DNA of 64,000 nucleotides from Verrucomicrobiales bacterium (GCA_002698785.1 PAAG01000059.1:186001-250000); one strand, 5' to 3'. Numbered from the stretch's first letter, positions 26,033-36,396 are shown. Notes: a model not told the origin generated them from the letters alone. Program-made: numbers and translations.

Positions 26033-27145
26033 TTAACGAAAAAGTAATGGAGCAAACTCGGTGAGGTAGTCTCTCCAGATTGGCCAACTATGTCCACCTT
26101 CGGTCAGGTTCCACTGATGCCCGATACCCTTTTCGGTTAACAGATCGATGAGAGCTTGGTTTTCTTCGAGGAGAAAGTCTTCTTTTCCGCAGGAAATCCA
26201 GAGCAGATTCAACTTTTCGTTGAGATCTGAATTCAGAGCGGCAGAAATTCCATCCTCTTCGGGAATGGCTGCACTGAAGGCACCTACCCAGGAAAAAGTA
26301 TCCAGTTCATTCAGTCCGATGGTGAGCGAGTGCAGCCCCCCCATGGAGAGACCTGCTATCGCTCGATTTTCCCGCCCTTCTTTGATTCGGTATTTCTTAT
26401 CCAGCATTGGCAGGACCTCTTCCATGAGGTCCTTTCGCAGCTCTTCCGTGTTTTCTACAGAACGACCGTCGCCATACGATTCTGGAATTGGGTGACCATC
26501 TAACATAACAACTATCATCGGAACGGCTTTACTCTCTGCTATCAGGTTATCGAGAATCCAATTTGCTTTTCCGTGGGCTACCCACGTAGCAAAGGAATCG
26601 CTGTGACCATGTTGCAAGACGAGAAGAGGGTAATCTTCTTTACCTGTTTCGTATCCCGGTGGCGTATAGACCTGCAGTTCCCGAAACCGATTGATGGGTT
26701 TTGATTGGTAGGCGTGATAGTGCACAGTTCCATGCGGCACATCTTTGAAATCGTACGAATGATCTCCGGGGATATGCAAGATACTGGTGCGAGGCGACCG
26801 CATTGGTTTCAGTTTCGGATTTCCAGGATCGACCATTCGAATTCCATCCACCACGAGACTGTACTCGTAGATACCCGGCTCGATGGAGTCCAAGGTAACC
26901 GACCAAACGCCATCATTTCCCTTATCCATGGCCACATTACCATCGGTCATCTGACCAGTCACAGCTGCCTTGTCTGCATCGGGCGCCGAGATGCGGAAAG
27001 TAACAGCACCGCTTTCTTCCAAAACAGGAGATACGATTGGGGCAGGTCGCTTTTTCTTTTTCGGCTTGGTTGATTCTGCGGCCATAGAGAAGACAGGAAT
27101 GAAGGAAACGCAGAGGACTGCGGTGAGCCGGAAGTAATTTATCAT
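26033..27145 (-). CDS. Secreted esterase with N-terminal CBM48/E-set-like domain
   Basis: 'VTFRISAPDADKAAVTGQM...GVWSVTLDSIEPGIYEYSLVVDG' then 'FRELQVYTPPGYETGKEDYPLLVLQHGHSDSFATWV...RAIAGLSMGGLHSLTIGL' (GLSMGG nucleophile elbow). Confidence 0.88.
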   Translation of the reverse strand: MINYFRLTAVLCVSFIPVFSMAAESTKPKKKKRPAPIVSPVLEESGAVTFRISAPDADKAAVTGQMTDGNVAMDKGNDGVWSVTLDSIEPGIYEYSLVVDGIRMVDPGNPKLKPMRSPRTSILHIPGDHSYDFKDVPHGTVHYHAYQSKPINRFRELQVYTPPGYETGKEDYPLLVLQHGHSDSFATWVAHGKANWILDNLIAESKAVPMIVVMLDGHPIPESYGDGRSVENTEELRKDLMEEVLPMLDKKYRIKEGRENRAIAGLSMGGLHSLTIGLNELDTFSWVGAFSAAIPEEDGISAALNSDLNEKLNLLWISCGKEDFLLEENQALIDLLTEKGIGHQWNLTEGGHSWPIWRDYLTEFAPLLFR

Positions 27146-27167
27146 ACAATAAGACTAGGGAGGGGTT

Positions 27168-29156
27168 TCAGGGAGAGTTCTCGTTTATAAATTGAAGCAG
27201 CAAGGGGAAAGCAGGTTCAGGCATCTGTCCATGATCGTAGCCTTTCAATTCGACCAAATCCGTATTGGGATGTCCGTTCGCTTTCAGCATTCGCCAGAAG
27301 TATGCATTCTCTTCGTAGCGCGCAGGAATTTCTTTTTCCCGATCCCCTGTAATGGTCAACACAGGCGGCGCATCCTTCCGAAGGTGGAAAAGCGGTGCAT
27401 ACTCATCGATCAGAGGAAGGTTTCTCCCCTGTCCTCGCTCTCGTCGCACTGTCGTGTGCGTGATTGTCTGCCCGCTGAGTGGAATCAGTCCTGCAATGTC
27501 ATTTGCGTTGATCCCATGGGCTTCCATCCATTTGGAATCCAAGCCCACCATGCTGGCGAGATAGCCACCCGCAGAGTGCCCGCTCACGAAAATTCGATCC
27601 GCACTTCCCCCATACTTTTCGATGTTCTGGAATGCCCAAGCCACCGCAGCGGCAGCGTCCTCGATGTATTCGGGCGCGTTGACTTGCGGACTGAGTCGAT
27701 AGTTCGCAGCAATCACCGCCACGCCTTTGTTTCGGAGAGGAACCGGTACAAATCGATTCCCGTTCAAGATGCCTCCCCCGTGAAACCAGACCACAGTTGA
27801 ATACGGCTTTCCATCTGCGGGATAGTAGAGGTCGAGACGGCAACGGTCCCTGGCATACTGATCGCCGTCTAAACGGTACGGTATATCCGTCAGGAGACGA
27901 TAGTTGTCGTCGTCAGGTCTCGATTCATCCTCAAACAGAGCTGGGGATGTTTTCTCGAGTCCTCTGACTTCTTCGATCAACTGGCTTGCCAAAGTGGTGT
28001 TCAGGTCAAACAAGGCGTCGCTCGCTTTTGACAACTTCTCCTGAGCTTGTTCAGAATCTAAAAAACGCTTTCGCATCTGATAAAGATCCACCGGCAAGCG
28101 AAGATCACTGGAACTCACTTCTAACCGACACACTTTCTCCTGCAGGATTTCCAGAAACCGAAATCCAAATCCGACTGTCGGTTCGATGCAGGTCGCTTCA
28201 CCGTAGTCGTTCCAGGTGGCGACCTGGACAATCGGCGCTCCGCTTTCCATCGCCTGATTCAGACTCTCACGAAATGTATCTCCATCCTCCGGAGAAATTC
28301 TGCCATAACTTTTCTCCACGCCAGCCTGTTCGTAGATATCGTTGAATCCAGGAAAGGCGACACCGAGGCAGTTCCCTGAGTCATACCAGTCGTCCAATTT
28401 TGATTTCCATTCTTTTGATGACACCGTTTTTCCACCCGAGACAGGAGGCCACGCGAACGAACCGGTCATATCGTATTCCTCTGCCAGATGAGGAAGACCG
28501 TATATCGATACCTCTTTCGAAAACCCTGACAGGGACTCCTTCCATTGAGAAGACGAGAAATGCTGAGGACCGAAAACGAGGAGCAGAGGTTTTCCCTCGT
28601 GCTTCCAGTAGGATTCGTCGGCGAACCAGGTTTTCTCCATCCATGAGAACAACTCTTTCTGGTATTTTACCGTGGAAACCTCCTCCAGCGTTCCGCCCTC
28701 CACCATCGCACCTACAGATTGATCTTCGTAGCAGATGGCAAACTTCATCCCTGCCTTTTTGACGACTGAAATGAGAGCTTCCGTGCAGCGATGAATGCGT
28801 TCGTAATCAATGTGATCCTTTGTTCCATACCAGTCGACAATCACTCCCTCAATACCCGCGAGCTTCATCAACTGGACATGGCACTCGAGAACGGCAGGGT
28901 CGCTGGAATCATACAGGCCGATGAGCGGATACTCTTTTGATGCTGCCGCGCGCTTCGCTTGCCAATCGACGACATCAGGATCGAAGTGGTCCATTGTCCA
29001 ATGCCACCCCCAAGCACCCTCGACTGGCCTCGAGGCATACCATGGCATGTAGTGAGCTGCCACAACTGGTGTATGTTTTTCGTCCGACCTAGCGGGCACT
29101 GCAGAGAAAAGAACTAGAAGGCCCCAAATCAGACCTCTCACGCTACGCGATTTCAT
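27168..29156 (-). CDS. GH71/99-like glycosidase domain fused to alpha/beta-hydrolase (BD-FAE-type esterase) domain
   Basis: N-terminus 'VVAAHYMPWYASRPVEGAWGWHW...GIEGVIVDWYGTKDHIDYERI'; C-terminus 'RCRLDLYYPADGKPYSTVVWFHGGGILNGN...IFVSGHSAGGYLASMVGLD'. Confidence 0.85.
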   Translation of the reverse strand: MKSRSVRGLIWGLLVLFSAVPARSDEKHTPVVAAHYMPWYASRPVEGAWGWHWTMDHFDPDVVDWQAKRAAASKEYPLIGLYDSSDPAVLECHVQLMKLAGIEGVIVDWYGTKDHIDYERIHRCTEALISVVKKAGMKFAICYEDQSVGAMVEGGTLEEVSTVKYQKELFSWMEKTWFADESYWKHEGKPLLLVFGPQHFSSSQWKESLSGFSKEVSIYGLPHLAEEYDMTGSFAWPPVSGGKTVSSKEWKSKLDDWYDSGNCLGVAFPGFNDIYEQAGVEKSYGRISPEDGDTFRESLNQAMESGAPIVQVATWNDYGEATCIEPTVGFGFRFLEILQEKVCRLEVSSSDLRLPVDLYQMRKRFLDSEQAQEKLSKASDALFDLNTTLASQLIEEVRGLEKTSPALFEDESRPDDDNYRLLTDIPYRLDGDQYARDRCRLDLYYPADGKPYSTVVWFHGGGILNGNRFVPVPLRNKGVAVIAANYRLSPQVNAPEYIEDAAAAVAWAFQNIEKYGGSADRIFVSGHSAGGYLASMVGLDSKWMEAHGINANDIAGLIPLSGQTITHTTVRRERGQGRNLPLIDEYAPLFHLRKDAPPVLTITGDREKEIPARYEENAYFWRMLKANGHPNTDLVELKGYDHGQMPEPAFPLLLQFINENSP

Positions 29157-31951
29157 GGCTTTTTACTCATCAGGTACGCGACGAGGTGCTTCACCTCCTT
29201 TTCTCCGAGCGCTTGCAATAGACCTTCCGGCATAAGAGAAACCGGCAGTTTCTCCTGCTTTGCGATTTCTTCTCTCGATATTACCTGAAGATCCGCAGGG
29301 GTCTGAATGGATATCGTTTTCTCGTTCTGTTGAGGAATCACCCCGGAAATCACGCGCCCATCTTTCAACGTGAACACTGTCATCTGGTAATCAGCAGGGA
29401 CCACTTCATTTGGGTTGAGCGTATTTTCCAAAATGTAGTCCAGATTGTGTCGATCGCTCCCTGTTAGATCTGGTCCGATTTTCCCGCCCTCTCCGTAGAG
29501 GGTATGACAGGCTCCACAAAGACCTTGGAATAGAACTTTGCCGTGGACCGGATCCGCACTTGCAATGTTGTCTTCAGTCAGGATTAATTTCCACTTTTCT
29601 AATTCGACCTTCTTCTCTTCTGGAGTTTCGCGAATTTCTCCCCACACTTCCCTGAGCTTCGCTTTCAGGGGTTCACTGCCGAGGTTATCGATCTGACGAG
29701 CTTGAAATGGCAATATGGCACTGCGAGGGATCTGACCTTTTTCGACAGCGGCAAGAAGTTCGCCTGCGTAGCGATTACGCGAAACGAGCGTGTCGATAAC
29801 AAACGGCCTATTTTCTACGTTGCGTTTCCAGTGGTTCAGTAGGCGAGGTCCAACACCGGGGGCGTCGTAAAGCGCAACCCCTCGCACTGCCTCGCGAGAA
29901 ACCACTTTATCGTTGATCCAGTCTTTCAGATTAGGAAGCAGATCTTCTGTGGGATCTCGCAGGAGATTTTCCACAGCAGACCGACGAGATACTGAATCAG
30001 CCTCCTGGTCGAGAGCAATTGCCAGCAGCTCCTCCCGTGCGCGCCCGTCCCCGAAAAGGATAGAAAGTTCTCGAACGATCGCCTTCTCCCCTTCTGTTCC
30101 GTTCTCACCCACTTCTTCGCTCACCGAATCCCATCCCTCCGGTGCTTCGGCGCTACTCCAACCCGCGAGCGCTTCACCCATACCTTTGAGAATATCTTCT
30201 CGCTTCGTGCTGTCAGCCTTAGACAGGAGATCCTGAATCGGTTGTGAGTTCTTCTCAAGATCTTCAGTAAGTCTCCGAGCGATCAATTTTCTCAACCGTG
30301 GCATCTCTGCGTTCAAAGCGAGTTTGATCGCTGCATCCGGAAGCTCTGGAACAACATCTGAAACACCATACCAAATCAAGAGTGGTTGCTGTCGATCGTC
30401 AGCATCTTCCGCGTGGGACGCCAACAAAGAGGCAACTGATATTCTATTTTCGAGAGGCAACCGCTGAAGTGCGGATGCGACCTCCATCCTGACAAGCCCT
30501 GATTCGTCTGACCCGGCCAATTTTTGCAAAGTCTGTAACGTGGAGTCTTCGCCGGGATAGTCCTCTGCCAACCATCGGGCAGCCATCGCTCTTTTTGCTT
30601 CGTCCGTCGATGCGAGCATTTGATCGAAAGCCTCCTGCGACTCGGGCCGCTGAGTCAGCCACTCTGGTCGGCTCGGGGTAGGTTTACCTTTGTCAGGACC
30701 GTCATACACAATTCGATAGACTCTGCCACTCGTCCGGTGAACCCCGTTGTTGTCGTGGCACTCACCGGTATCGCACCAGTCATTAACATACATCTGACCG
30801 TCAGGGCCAGTAATGAGATCCAAGCCACGGAACCATGTGTCCTTCATCATCATGAAATCCTTTCCATGATGAGCGGTGTATCCACAGCCGTCTCTTACCG
30901 GGATGTCCATGTTGATTCGATTGCCGTGGAGATTGCAGGTGAAGAGCTTTCCGTGGTATTCGCTGGGCCACACGCCTCCCTGATAGATCAGGCACCCCAT
31001 GTGTGCGTGTCCTCCACCGAGAGTGGAAGTGTTGCCTGTGATCCCCTCCCTGATATCACTCCATTTTTCGGACCCTTTGTCCCAGTGATAGTGGTCGGCG
31101 GTGTGCTCGATAATCTCATATACATGCGGATTAAGATGGGCCCCGAACATACGCTCGTAGTAGGCACCGGGAATGGCATGCCAAAGGTGACCGATAACGG
31201 TGTTGGTGTAGAAGAGTTGACCGTTTGCATCCCAGTCCATTCCCCAGGGATTTGTTCCGCCATGGCAGAAGACTTCGAACTCTTCTGTTTTCGGATCGTA
31301 GCGCCAAATAGAGCAGTTCAGCTTTGTCCGATCTTCCTCTGGTAATCCGGGCGCACCGACCACTGATGTGGCAGTGATCCCGTGCCGCCCATAGAGCCAA
31401 CCATCCGGGCCCCACTTTAAACCGTTCACCACGTTGTGCCCGATCGTCTCTGCGTCGAATCCGTCGAGTTTCACGACAGGTTCGCCATCGGGAACGCCGT
31501 CCTGATCAGCATCCGGGATAAAGAGTAATTGAGGAGAACAGAGGGCCCACACTCCGTCTTCTCCTACAGCGATGCTTGTGAGACGAGTTCCTTTGTCCCA
31601 GAACACTTTTCGGTCGTCGGCTTTTCCATCGCCGTCCGTGTCTTTGAGGATGATGATTCGGTCTCGTAGTTCGAGATCCCATCGTTTCGGCTGCCTCGCA
31701 TAAGTGTAGCATTCCGCTACCCAGAGAGCCCCTTCCTCGTCGAAGCACATTGCGATCGGTTGCTGGACATCTGGTTCGGCAGCAAATACCTCACAGCGGA
31801 ACCCTTCTGGAAGTTCCGCTGTGCGAGCCGCCTCTTCCGCCGGCATGGGAATCGGATCGTCTGCTTCCGAATTGTATGGTTCGGGAAAAGAGTCTGCGTA
31901 ACAAAGACCGCAGAGTGACAAGCTGAGGAAAAAGAGCGAGCGGCTATTCAT
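29153..31951 (-). CDS. PVC-type heme-binding (CxxCH) dehydrogenase-like protein
   Basis: 'LPEGFRCEVFAAEPDVQQPIAMCFDEEGALWVAECYTYA...' beta-propeller dehydrogenase-like region, HEAT-like middle, C-terminal 'GKVLFQGLCGACHTLYGEGGKIGPDLTGSDRHNLDYILENTLNPNEVVPADY'. Confidence 0.92.
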   Translation of the reverse strand: MNSRSLFFLSLSLCGLCYADSFPEPYNSEADDPIPMPAEEAARTAELPEGFRCEVFAAEPDVQQPIAMCFDEEGALWVAECYTYARQPKRWDLELRDRIIILKDTDGDGKADDRKVFWDKGTRLTSIAVGEDGVWALCSPQLLFIPDADQDGVPDGEPVVKLDGFDAETIGHNVVNGLKWGPDGWLYGRHGITATSVVGAPGLPEEDRTKLNCSIWRYDPKTEEFEVFCHGGTNPWGMDWDANGQLFYTNTVIGHLWHAIPGAYYERMFGAHLNPHVYEIIEHTADHYHWDKGSEKWSDIREGITGNTSTLGGGHAHMGCLIYQGGVWPSEYHGKLFTCNLHGNRINMDIPVRDGCGYTAHHGKDFMMMKDTWFRGLDLITGPDGQMYVNDWCDTGECHDNNGVHRTSGRVYRIVYDGPDKGKPTPSRPEWLTQRPESQEAFDQMLASTDEAKRAMAARWLAEDYPGEDSTLQTLQKLAGSDESGLVRMEVASALQRLPLENRISVASLLASHAEDADDRQQPLLIWYGVSDVVPELPDAAIKLALNAEMPRLRKLIARRLTEDLEKNSQPIQDLLSKADSTKREDILKGMGEALAGWSSAEAPEGWDSVSEEVGENGTEGEKAIVRELSILFGDGRAREELLAIALDQEADSVSRRSAVENLLRDPTEDLLPNLKDWINDKVVSREAVRGVALYDAPGVGPRLLNHWKRNVENRPFVIDTLVSRNRYAGELLAAVEKGQIPRSAILPFQARQIDNLGSEPLKAKLREVWGEIRETPEEKKVELEKWKLILTEDNIASADPVHGKVLFQGLCGACHTLYGEGGKIGPDLTGSDRHNLDYILENTLNPNEVVPADYQMTVFTLKDGRVISGVIPQQNEKTISIQTPADLQVISREEIAKQEKLPVSLMPEGLLQALGEKEVKHLVAYLMSKKP

Positions 31952-32055
31952 CTACTGAAAAAGGGTTCAGGGCGCGCATTATGCCATAGCCGAATCAAAA
32001 CCCAAGCCTTTCGACATCCCCGGAACCCGGACCGAGAAGACAATTTCCGGATCGG

Positions 32056-32838
32056 TCAGGAAACCGTGAAACCACCGTCGACCAGAAGCTCGGTTCCCGT
32101 GATGTAGGAGGCTTCGTCGCTGGCGAGAAACAGCACTGGCGCGGCCACTTCGGCAGGCTTTGCCATGCGCCCCATCGGGATTCGCTTCAGGACATCACGG
32201 GCAAAACGGCTTCCGTCTTCTCCGAGAGCTTCGAGAAAGTCGTAGACCATTTTCGTCTCTGTGAAACCGGGATGGACGGAGTTCACGCGAATGCCATATT
32301 TCTTCCGAGCACAGTCGACTGCCGCCGTTTTCGTAAGCATGGCGACCCCGCTCTTTGCCGCACCGTAGGCTGCAAATCGAGGCTCGGCCACGTTCGCAGC
32401 AATGGAAGCCATATTGATAATGACTCCACCGTGGGATTTCATGACCTCAATTCCCGCCTGCATGCCGAAGAGAACGCCGTCGAGATTTACGGCCATCATT
32501 TTTCGCCACTGCTCTTCGGTGGTGTCCTCGATACTGGCGAGATTACTGGTGCCTGCGTTGTTAATCAGGATGTCGAGTTTGCCATGTCGCTCGACAATTC
32601 CTTTCGATATCTCGTCCCACGCCGCTTTGTCGCACACATCCTGAAAAAATGTCTCGACGCCCATCTCGCGTGCTGAGGATTTCCCCATAGCACGTTCGAG
32701 TTCTTCTTTGTCGACATCGGTCGCTACTACTTTGGCTCCTTCCCTGGCGAACTGCTCGACCAGAACAAGGCCAATACCTCGGGCAGCACCGGTGACCAGA
32801 ACCACTCGATCAGTAAAACGCTTCCTGACACTTTCCAT
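32056..32838 (-). CDS. SDR family oxidoreductase
   Basis: 'VVLVTGAARGIGLVLVEQFAREGAKVVATD', 'LINNAGTSNL', 'YGAAKSGVAMLTKTAAVDCA', 'ASYITGTELLVDGG'. Confidence 0.95.
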   Translation of the reverse strand: MESVRKRFTDRVVLVTGAARGIGLVLVEQFAREGAKVVATDVDKEELERAMGKSSAREMGVETFFQDVCDKAAWDEISKGIVERHGKLDILINNAGTSNLASIEDTTEEQWRKMMAVNLDGVLFGMQAGIEVMKSHGGVIINMASIAANVAEPRFAAYGAAKSGVAMLTKTAAVDCARKKYGIRVNSVHPGFTETKMVYDFLEALGEDGSRFARDVLKRIPMGRMAKPAEVAAPVLFLASDEASYITGTELLVDGGFTVS

Positions 32839-32909
32839 AATTGATTTTCTGTGCGCGACTCTAACAGGAACCGATCAATTCACAACTTTCCTTGTCGCGG
32901 CTTTCCCCG

Positions 32910-33797
32910 TCATTCCATCCCTGCCTTCTGCTGCTGCCATCGAGTAATGCGTGAGACTATGATCCACCACAAGATCAGGCAGGCGATCCCGGCAGGCAAA
33001 GCAAGGCCACCAAGAATATTACTCCCTACAGTGTAGACCAGCCAGCATACCCACCACCACACAACTAAATTGTCCATGGATTGCAAAGATCGGCTACCAC
33101 TCACGTTGTAGATTTCACTAATTGCGGTGAGCGGTTTCCAAAGGTTCGCAATCGGAACGAAATGGAAACCAACAGCCCAACCAGGTGTCTGACTGAGGTC
33201 TCCCTTTTTGATCACGTGTGCATTTTTTGACACTCTGTGGACCCACATGCAGTAAAACACCGTTGGAACTATCCATCCGAGAAGGAAAAGGAAACCGGCT
33301 ATGACCATCAGGGAAACCATCAATTCATCTGATCCCCCACCAAACTCGGAGTCAAACTCCGATGACATCATACCCACAACAAAAGCGACCAGTGCGAGCA
33401 CGGAAGTAATGATTCCAAAAATCACTCCGCCTTTTGCAAGCGTGGCCCGACTGCCGGGATCGACAAACTCGTATTCGGTCCAGAAGAGATCCATATTACT
33501 GCGATCCCCTCCTTCATGAAGAGCTTGAACAAACTGCTCTTTGTATTCGGGAAGTATATACTTATTGCCGTATTCCAGCATTTCTGACACGGGCCTAACT
33601 TCGCCGCTGATTTCGCATGCGGCGTAGTCTTCGGCGTAACTGCAGGATGAAGCCGGTATCCAATCAGGGAGGCCTTCTGCCCAGACCAGTGTTTCGTCGG
33701 TGAATTCCCCGGCTTCAGACATCTCGAGCATTCGAGCAGTGGAAACCGGCCCCATTTTCTCTTCCCCGACGGAATAGAACCATTCTTGTATCACCAT
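32910..33797 (-). CDS. GYF_2 (DUF4339) domain + DUF4328-like membrane protein
   Basis: 'QEWFYSVGEEKMGPVSTARMLEMSEAGEFTDETLVWAEGLPDWIPAS' then TM segments and 'FHFVPIANLWKPLTAISEIYNVS'. Confidence 0.85.
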   Translation of the reverse strand: MVIQEWFYSVGEEKMGPVSTARMLEMSEAGEFTDETLVWAEGLPDWIPASSCSYAEDYAACEISGEVRPVSEMLEYGNKYILPEYKEQFVQALHEGGDRSNMDLFWTEYEFVDPGSRATLAKGGVIFGIITSVLALVAFVVGMMSSEFDSEFGGGSDELMVSLMVIAGFLFLLGWIVPTVFYCMWVHRVSKNAHVIKKGDLSQTPGWAVGFHFVPIANLWKPLTAISEIYNVSGSRSLQSMDNLVVWWWVCWLVYTVGSNILGGLALPAGIACLILWWIIVSRITRWQQQKAGME

Positions 33798-33866
33798 GGC
33801 ACCTCATCTTTCGCCAGCACGGATAAAAGGTCAAAGCTTTCCCTCCTGCGAATTCCGCGCTAGTAG

Positions 33867-34241
33867 ATGATAATGGCTTCAGAAAAGAAAAATGGATCTC
33901 GATCCTCAGAGGAGGACATCATGCGCTACGGGATGCTCGGCGACGATCCGGGATCTACGGGGGAAAAGTTAGAAAAGTATACAGGGGAAGTAGACTGGAA
34001 TTACCTTCGCCCCCATTTTGAATCTGGCGCTCTACTCTACATTGATCCCAGTATTTCCCTGATTGAGGTTGGCTACGCTCTGACCGAGGACGATTCAGAA
34101 AGGATCGCTGAGTGGCGCGTGGCAGGTGACATAGTCACCCCGTCAGCCCCACATGCGACATACTGGGAAAGCACGAGCGCTCGATTCCTCGCACTCGTTG
34201 TCTCTCCTTTTGTTTTGATTCAGCCTTTGACTGAAGAGTAA
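33867..34241 (+). CDS. DUF2288 family protein
   Basis: 'LEKYTGEVDWNYLRPHFESGALLYIDPSISLIEVGYALTEDDSERIAEWRVAGDIVTPS...FLALVVSPFVLIQ'. Confidence 0.8.
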   Translation: MIMASEKKNGSRSSEEDIMRYGMLGDDPGSTGEKLEKYTGEVDWNYLRPHFESGALLYIDPSISLIEVGYALTEDDSERIAEWRVAGDIVTPSAPHATYWESTSARFLALVVSPFVLIQPLTEE

Positions 34242-34248
34242 CTCAACG

Positions 34249-34692
34249 CTACTTCACGACCTCATTGCCTGCATCTACCCACCCATTGTAACCGGGTGTC
34301 AGGTGATAGAGCTTCGTAAAATTCAGCTTTTCAAACACCGCCAGGGATTGGCCACTGCGACTGCCGCTTCGGCAATGGACAAGGTAAGTTTTGTCAGGAT
34401 CGAGCTTTTCGAGTTCAGACTCAAAATTCTCGTTTTTGAAATCGATATTCACTGCGTCTTTCAGATGCCCTTCTTTGAATTCTTCCGGGGTGCGAACATC
34501 GACGACCACCACTTCGGAATCATCTTTGAGTAATTTATCAGCTGCAGCCGCATCAACATCTACCACCTCAAGTGATGCCTGTGTTTCCTCGGGAGCACTT
34601 TCTTCTGTTGCAGTCTCTGTCTCGTTACAAGCGACAAGACCTATGCAGATAGCAAAAACGGAGAGGAGAGGATTTATTGAACGGAGTTTCAT
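34249..34692 (-). CDS. Rhodanese-domain lipoprotein
   Basis: Lipobox 'AICIGLVACNE'; 'VVVVDVRTPEEFKEGHLKDAVNIDF', catalytic loop 'YLVHCRSGSRSGQ'. Confidence 0.9.
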   Translation of the reverse strand: MKLRSINPLLSVFAICIGLVACNETETATEESAPEETQASLEVVDVDAAAADKLLKDDSEVVVVDVRTPEEFKEGHLKDAVNIDFKNENFESELEKLDPDKTYLVHCRSGSRSGQSLAVFEKLNFTKLYHLTPGYNGWVDAGNEVVK

Positions 34693-34733
34693 GGTAATAC
34701 AGGGTCTATTTTCAAGGGGCTCTTACGTTGGAT

Positions 34734-36263
34734 TCACTGGAATTGGATGTCGATGCCAATCGAAGAATAGGCGGCTTTCATTTCTTCGGACAGCTGCTGC
34801 GGAGTCCGGTTTTGGAGAAGAGAAGGAAGTGCTTTCTGCTGTACGAGCTGGAGAAGGTCGATTGTCTGCCCTCCACGAGAGGCTCGTTCGATAGATTCCG
34901 GCACCTCTAGTTTTGCCGGTGGAACTGGCTCCCGTGGTTCGGCGCCGACTTTGATACGTTCCGTTTCGGGCACTCCATCGACTAACTGGCGGTTGTATAG
35001 CGTCACTCGCTCGTTGTACTCGCTAACCGCTTCGCGAAACGACTCAAGCTCGGCATTGAACCTTTTCACTTCTTCGTTGTAGGCGAGGCGCCTTGTCTCG
35101 AATTGAGCAATCTCCTGCTGTAGCTCATTTGTTTCTCCAAGAGCCAGATCTATCATCTTCAAATAGGATCCCACAGCAACGCCTTGATTTTCCGGTTCGT
35201 CCAAATGCATGAAGAAGTAGAGAAGGAGCATCGAATCACGGTATTCGTCTACCGAACCAGACCAACCGTCTCTCACCATCAATCCCGTTCCGGCCTGGCT
35301 GGCGAGGTTTGTCCCTTTCAATTGACCTGGAGTAGCCGTTACATCTTCAGGTTTTTCTGTTTCAAAACCTCGAAAAAAGTAACTGGGAGAACGAACACCT
35401 GAAATTGTGTTGCCCTTCATTGCATGCTGCTCTTCTAATCGAAATTTCAGCCCTCTCTCAGCATTTCGGAACTCGAAGCGTCCATTCTGATATGGAACGG
35501 CAGCCAGATATTCCGCTATACCTTCCGCAAACCAAGTTGGCATCAAGGGTAACCAATCGTGCATTACCTGGTGAACGATTTCGTGAATCAAGGTGGATGT
35601 GTCGCTACTCTTCCGAAGAGTCATTCGACTACCATTCAATTTCGCTCCGAGCGATGAATACGGAACCAAAAGCTCTTTTTCTTGGGTCAGGTATAATCCG
35701 ACCACTCTCTGTCCCTGAATCACTACTGTTTTCTCAGCTGCGAGAGTGTCGAACTCCCTTTCACCTAAAAACCGGCCCCGGAAATGAGTGTTTCCTGCCG
35801 GCGGCTCCAGCTCAATACCGTGAGGCAACTCTCTCAATGCGAGATAGGTGCCTTCATAGACGCGAGCTGCCTCGGAAATAAAGGCCTTCGAAACCTCCTG
35901 GTCAGTTTCAAACTCAAAGTGAGGTGTCTGGAACACCCTTGGGCCACCAGTCACTTCGATCTCTCGTGGGATCTGAGTTTCCGGAGGTATCGTGCCATAA
36001 TCGAATGCCTGGCCCCGTTCGTATTTCGCGAGTACGTAATTCCTGTCCTGTTCGCTAAGACGAGTCAGCGCCACGCGGGCTTCTCTCCCCGACTCCAGTT
36101 TCAGAACGGCGCTAGATTTGTCCGCACTGACTAATGAAGCTCTGAGTTGCTTTCCATCCTCGCTCGTCCAGATGCGTGCCTGATCTTCCGCCCCCACCCG
36201 AAAAAGAGGCAGCAACGCCACCACGATCACCTGATACAACACCACTTTCGTCCCACTCGACAT
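34734..36263 (-). CDS. Secreted SHD1-domain protein with zinc-metallopeptidase-like HExxH motif (DUF1570-like)
   Basis: Likely start MSSGTKVVLYQVIVVALLPLFRVGAED at 36263; 'RIWTSEDGKQLRASLVSADKSSAVLKLESGREARVALTRLSEQDRNYV' (SHD1); 'STLIHEIVHQVMHDWLPLMPTWFAEGIAEYLA'. Confidence 0.8.
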   Translation of the reverse strand: MSSGTKVVLYQVIVVALLPLFRVGAEDQARIWTSEDGKQLRASLVSADKSSAVLKLESGREARVALTRLSEQDRNYVLAKYERGQAFDYGTIPPETQIPREIEVTGGPRVFQTPHFEFETDQEVSKAFISEAARVYEGTYLALRELPHGIELEPPAGNTHFRGRFLGEREFDTLAAEKTVVIQGQRVVGLYLTQEKELLVPYSSLGAKLNGSRMTLRKSSDTSTLIHEIVHQVMHDWLPLMPTWFAEGIAEYLAAVPYQNGRFEFRNAERGLKFRLEEQHAMKGNTISGVRSPSYFFRGFETEKPEDVTATPGQLKGTNLASQAGTGLMVRDGWSGSVDEYRDSMLLLYFFMHLDEPENQGVAVGSYLKMIDLALGETNELQQEIAQFETRRLAYNEEVKRFNAELESFREAVSEYNERVTLYNRQLVDGVPETERIKVGAEPREPVPPAKLEVPESIERASRGGQTIDLLQLVQQKALPSLLQNRTPQQLSEEMKAAYSSIGIDIQFQ

Positions 36264-36360
36264 ACTTGAAGAATACGGAGAAGCTTTGACAGGGTCTAGA
36301 AAAATTGTTGCCGGGAGACCGTCGAATTTCGGTTTTCTGGCGAGACGTTTCTGACTGGCG

Positions 36361-36370
36361 CAAACGTTTG
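36361..36370. promoter_or_regulatory. CAAACGTTTG palindrome, candidate LacI-family operator
   Basis: Perfect palindrome with central CG, 27 nt upstream of the LacI-family start codon; related GAGACGTTTC at 36342-36351, centres 19 bp apart. Confidence 0.45.
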
Positions 36371-36396
36371 TTCCATCGTAGGCTTCGAGCCTTTTC

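Noticed and set aside
30620-31345. 241-aa + ORF inside the PVC heme-binding gene
   Set aside because: Antisense shadow of a well-supported coding sequence.
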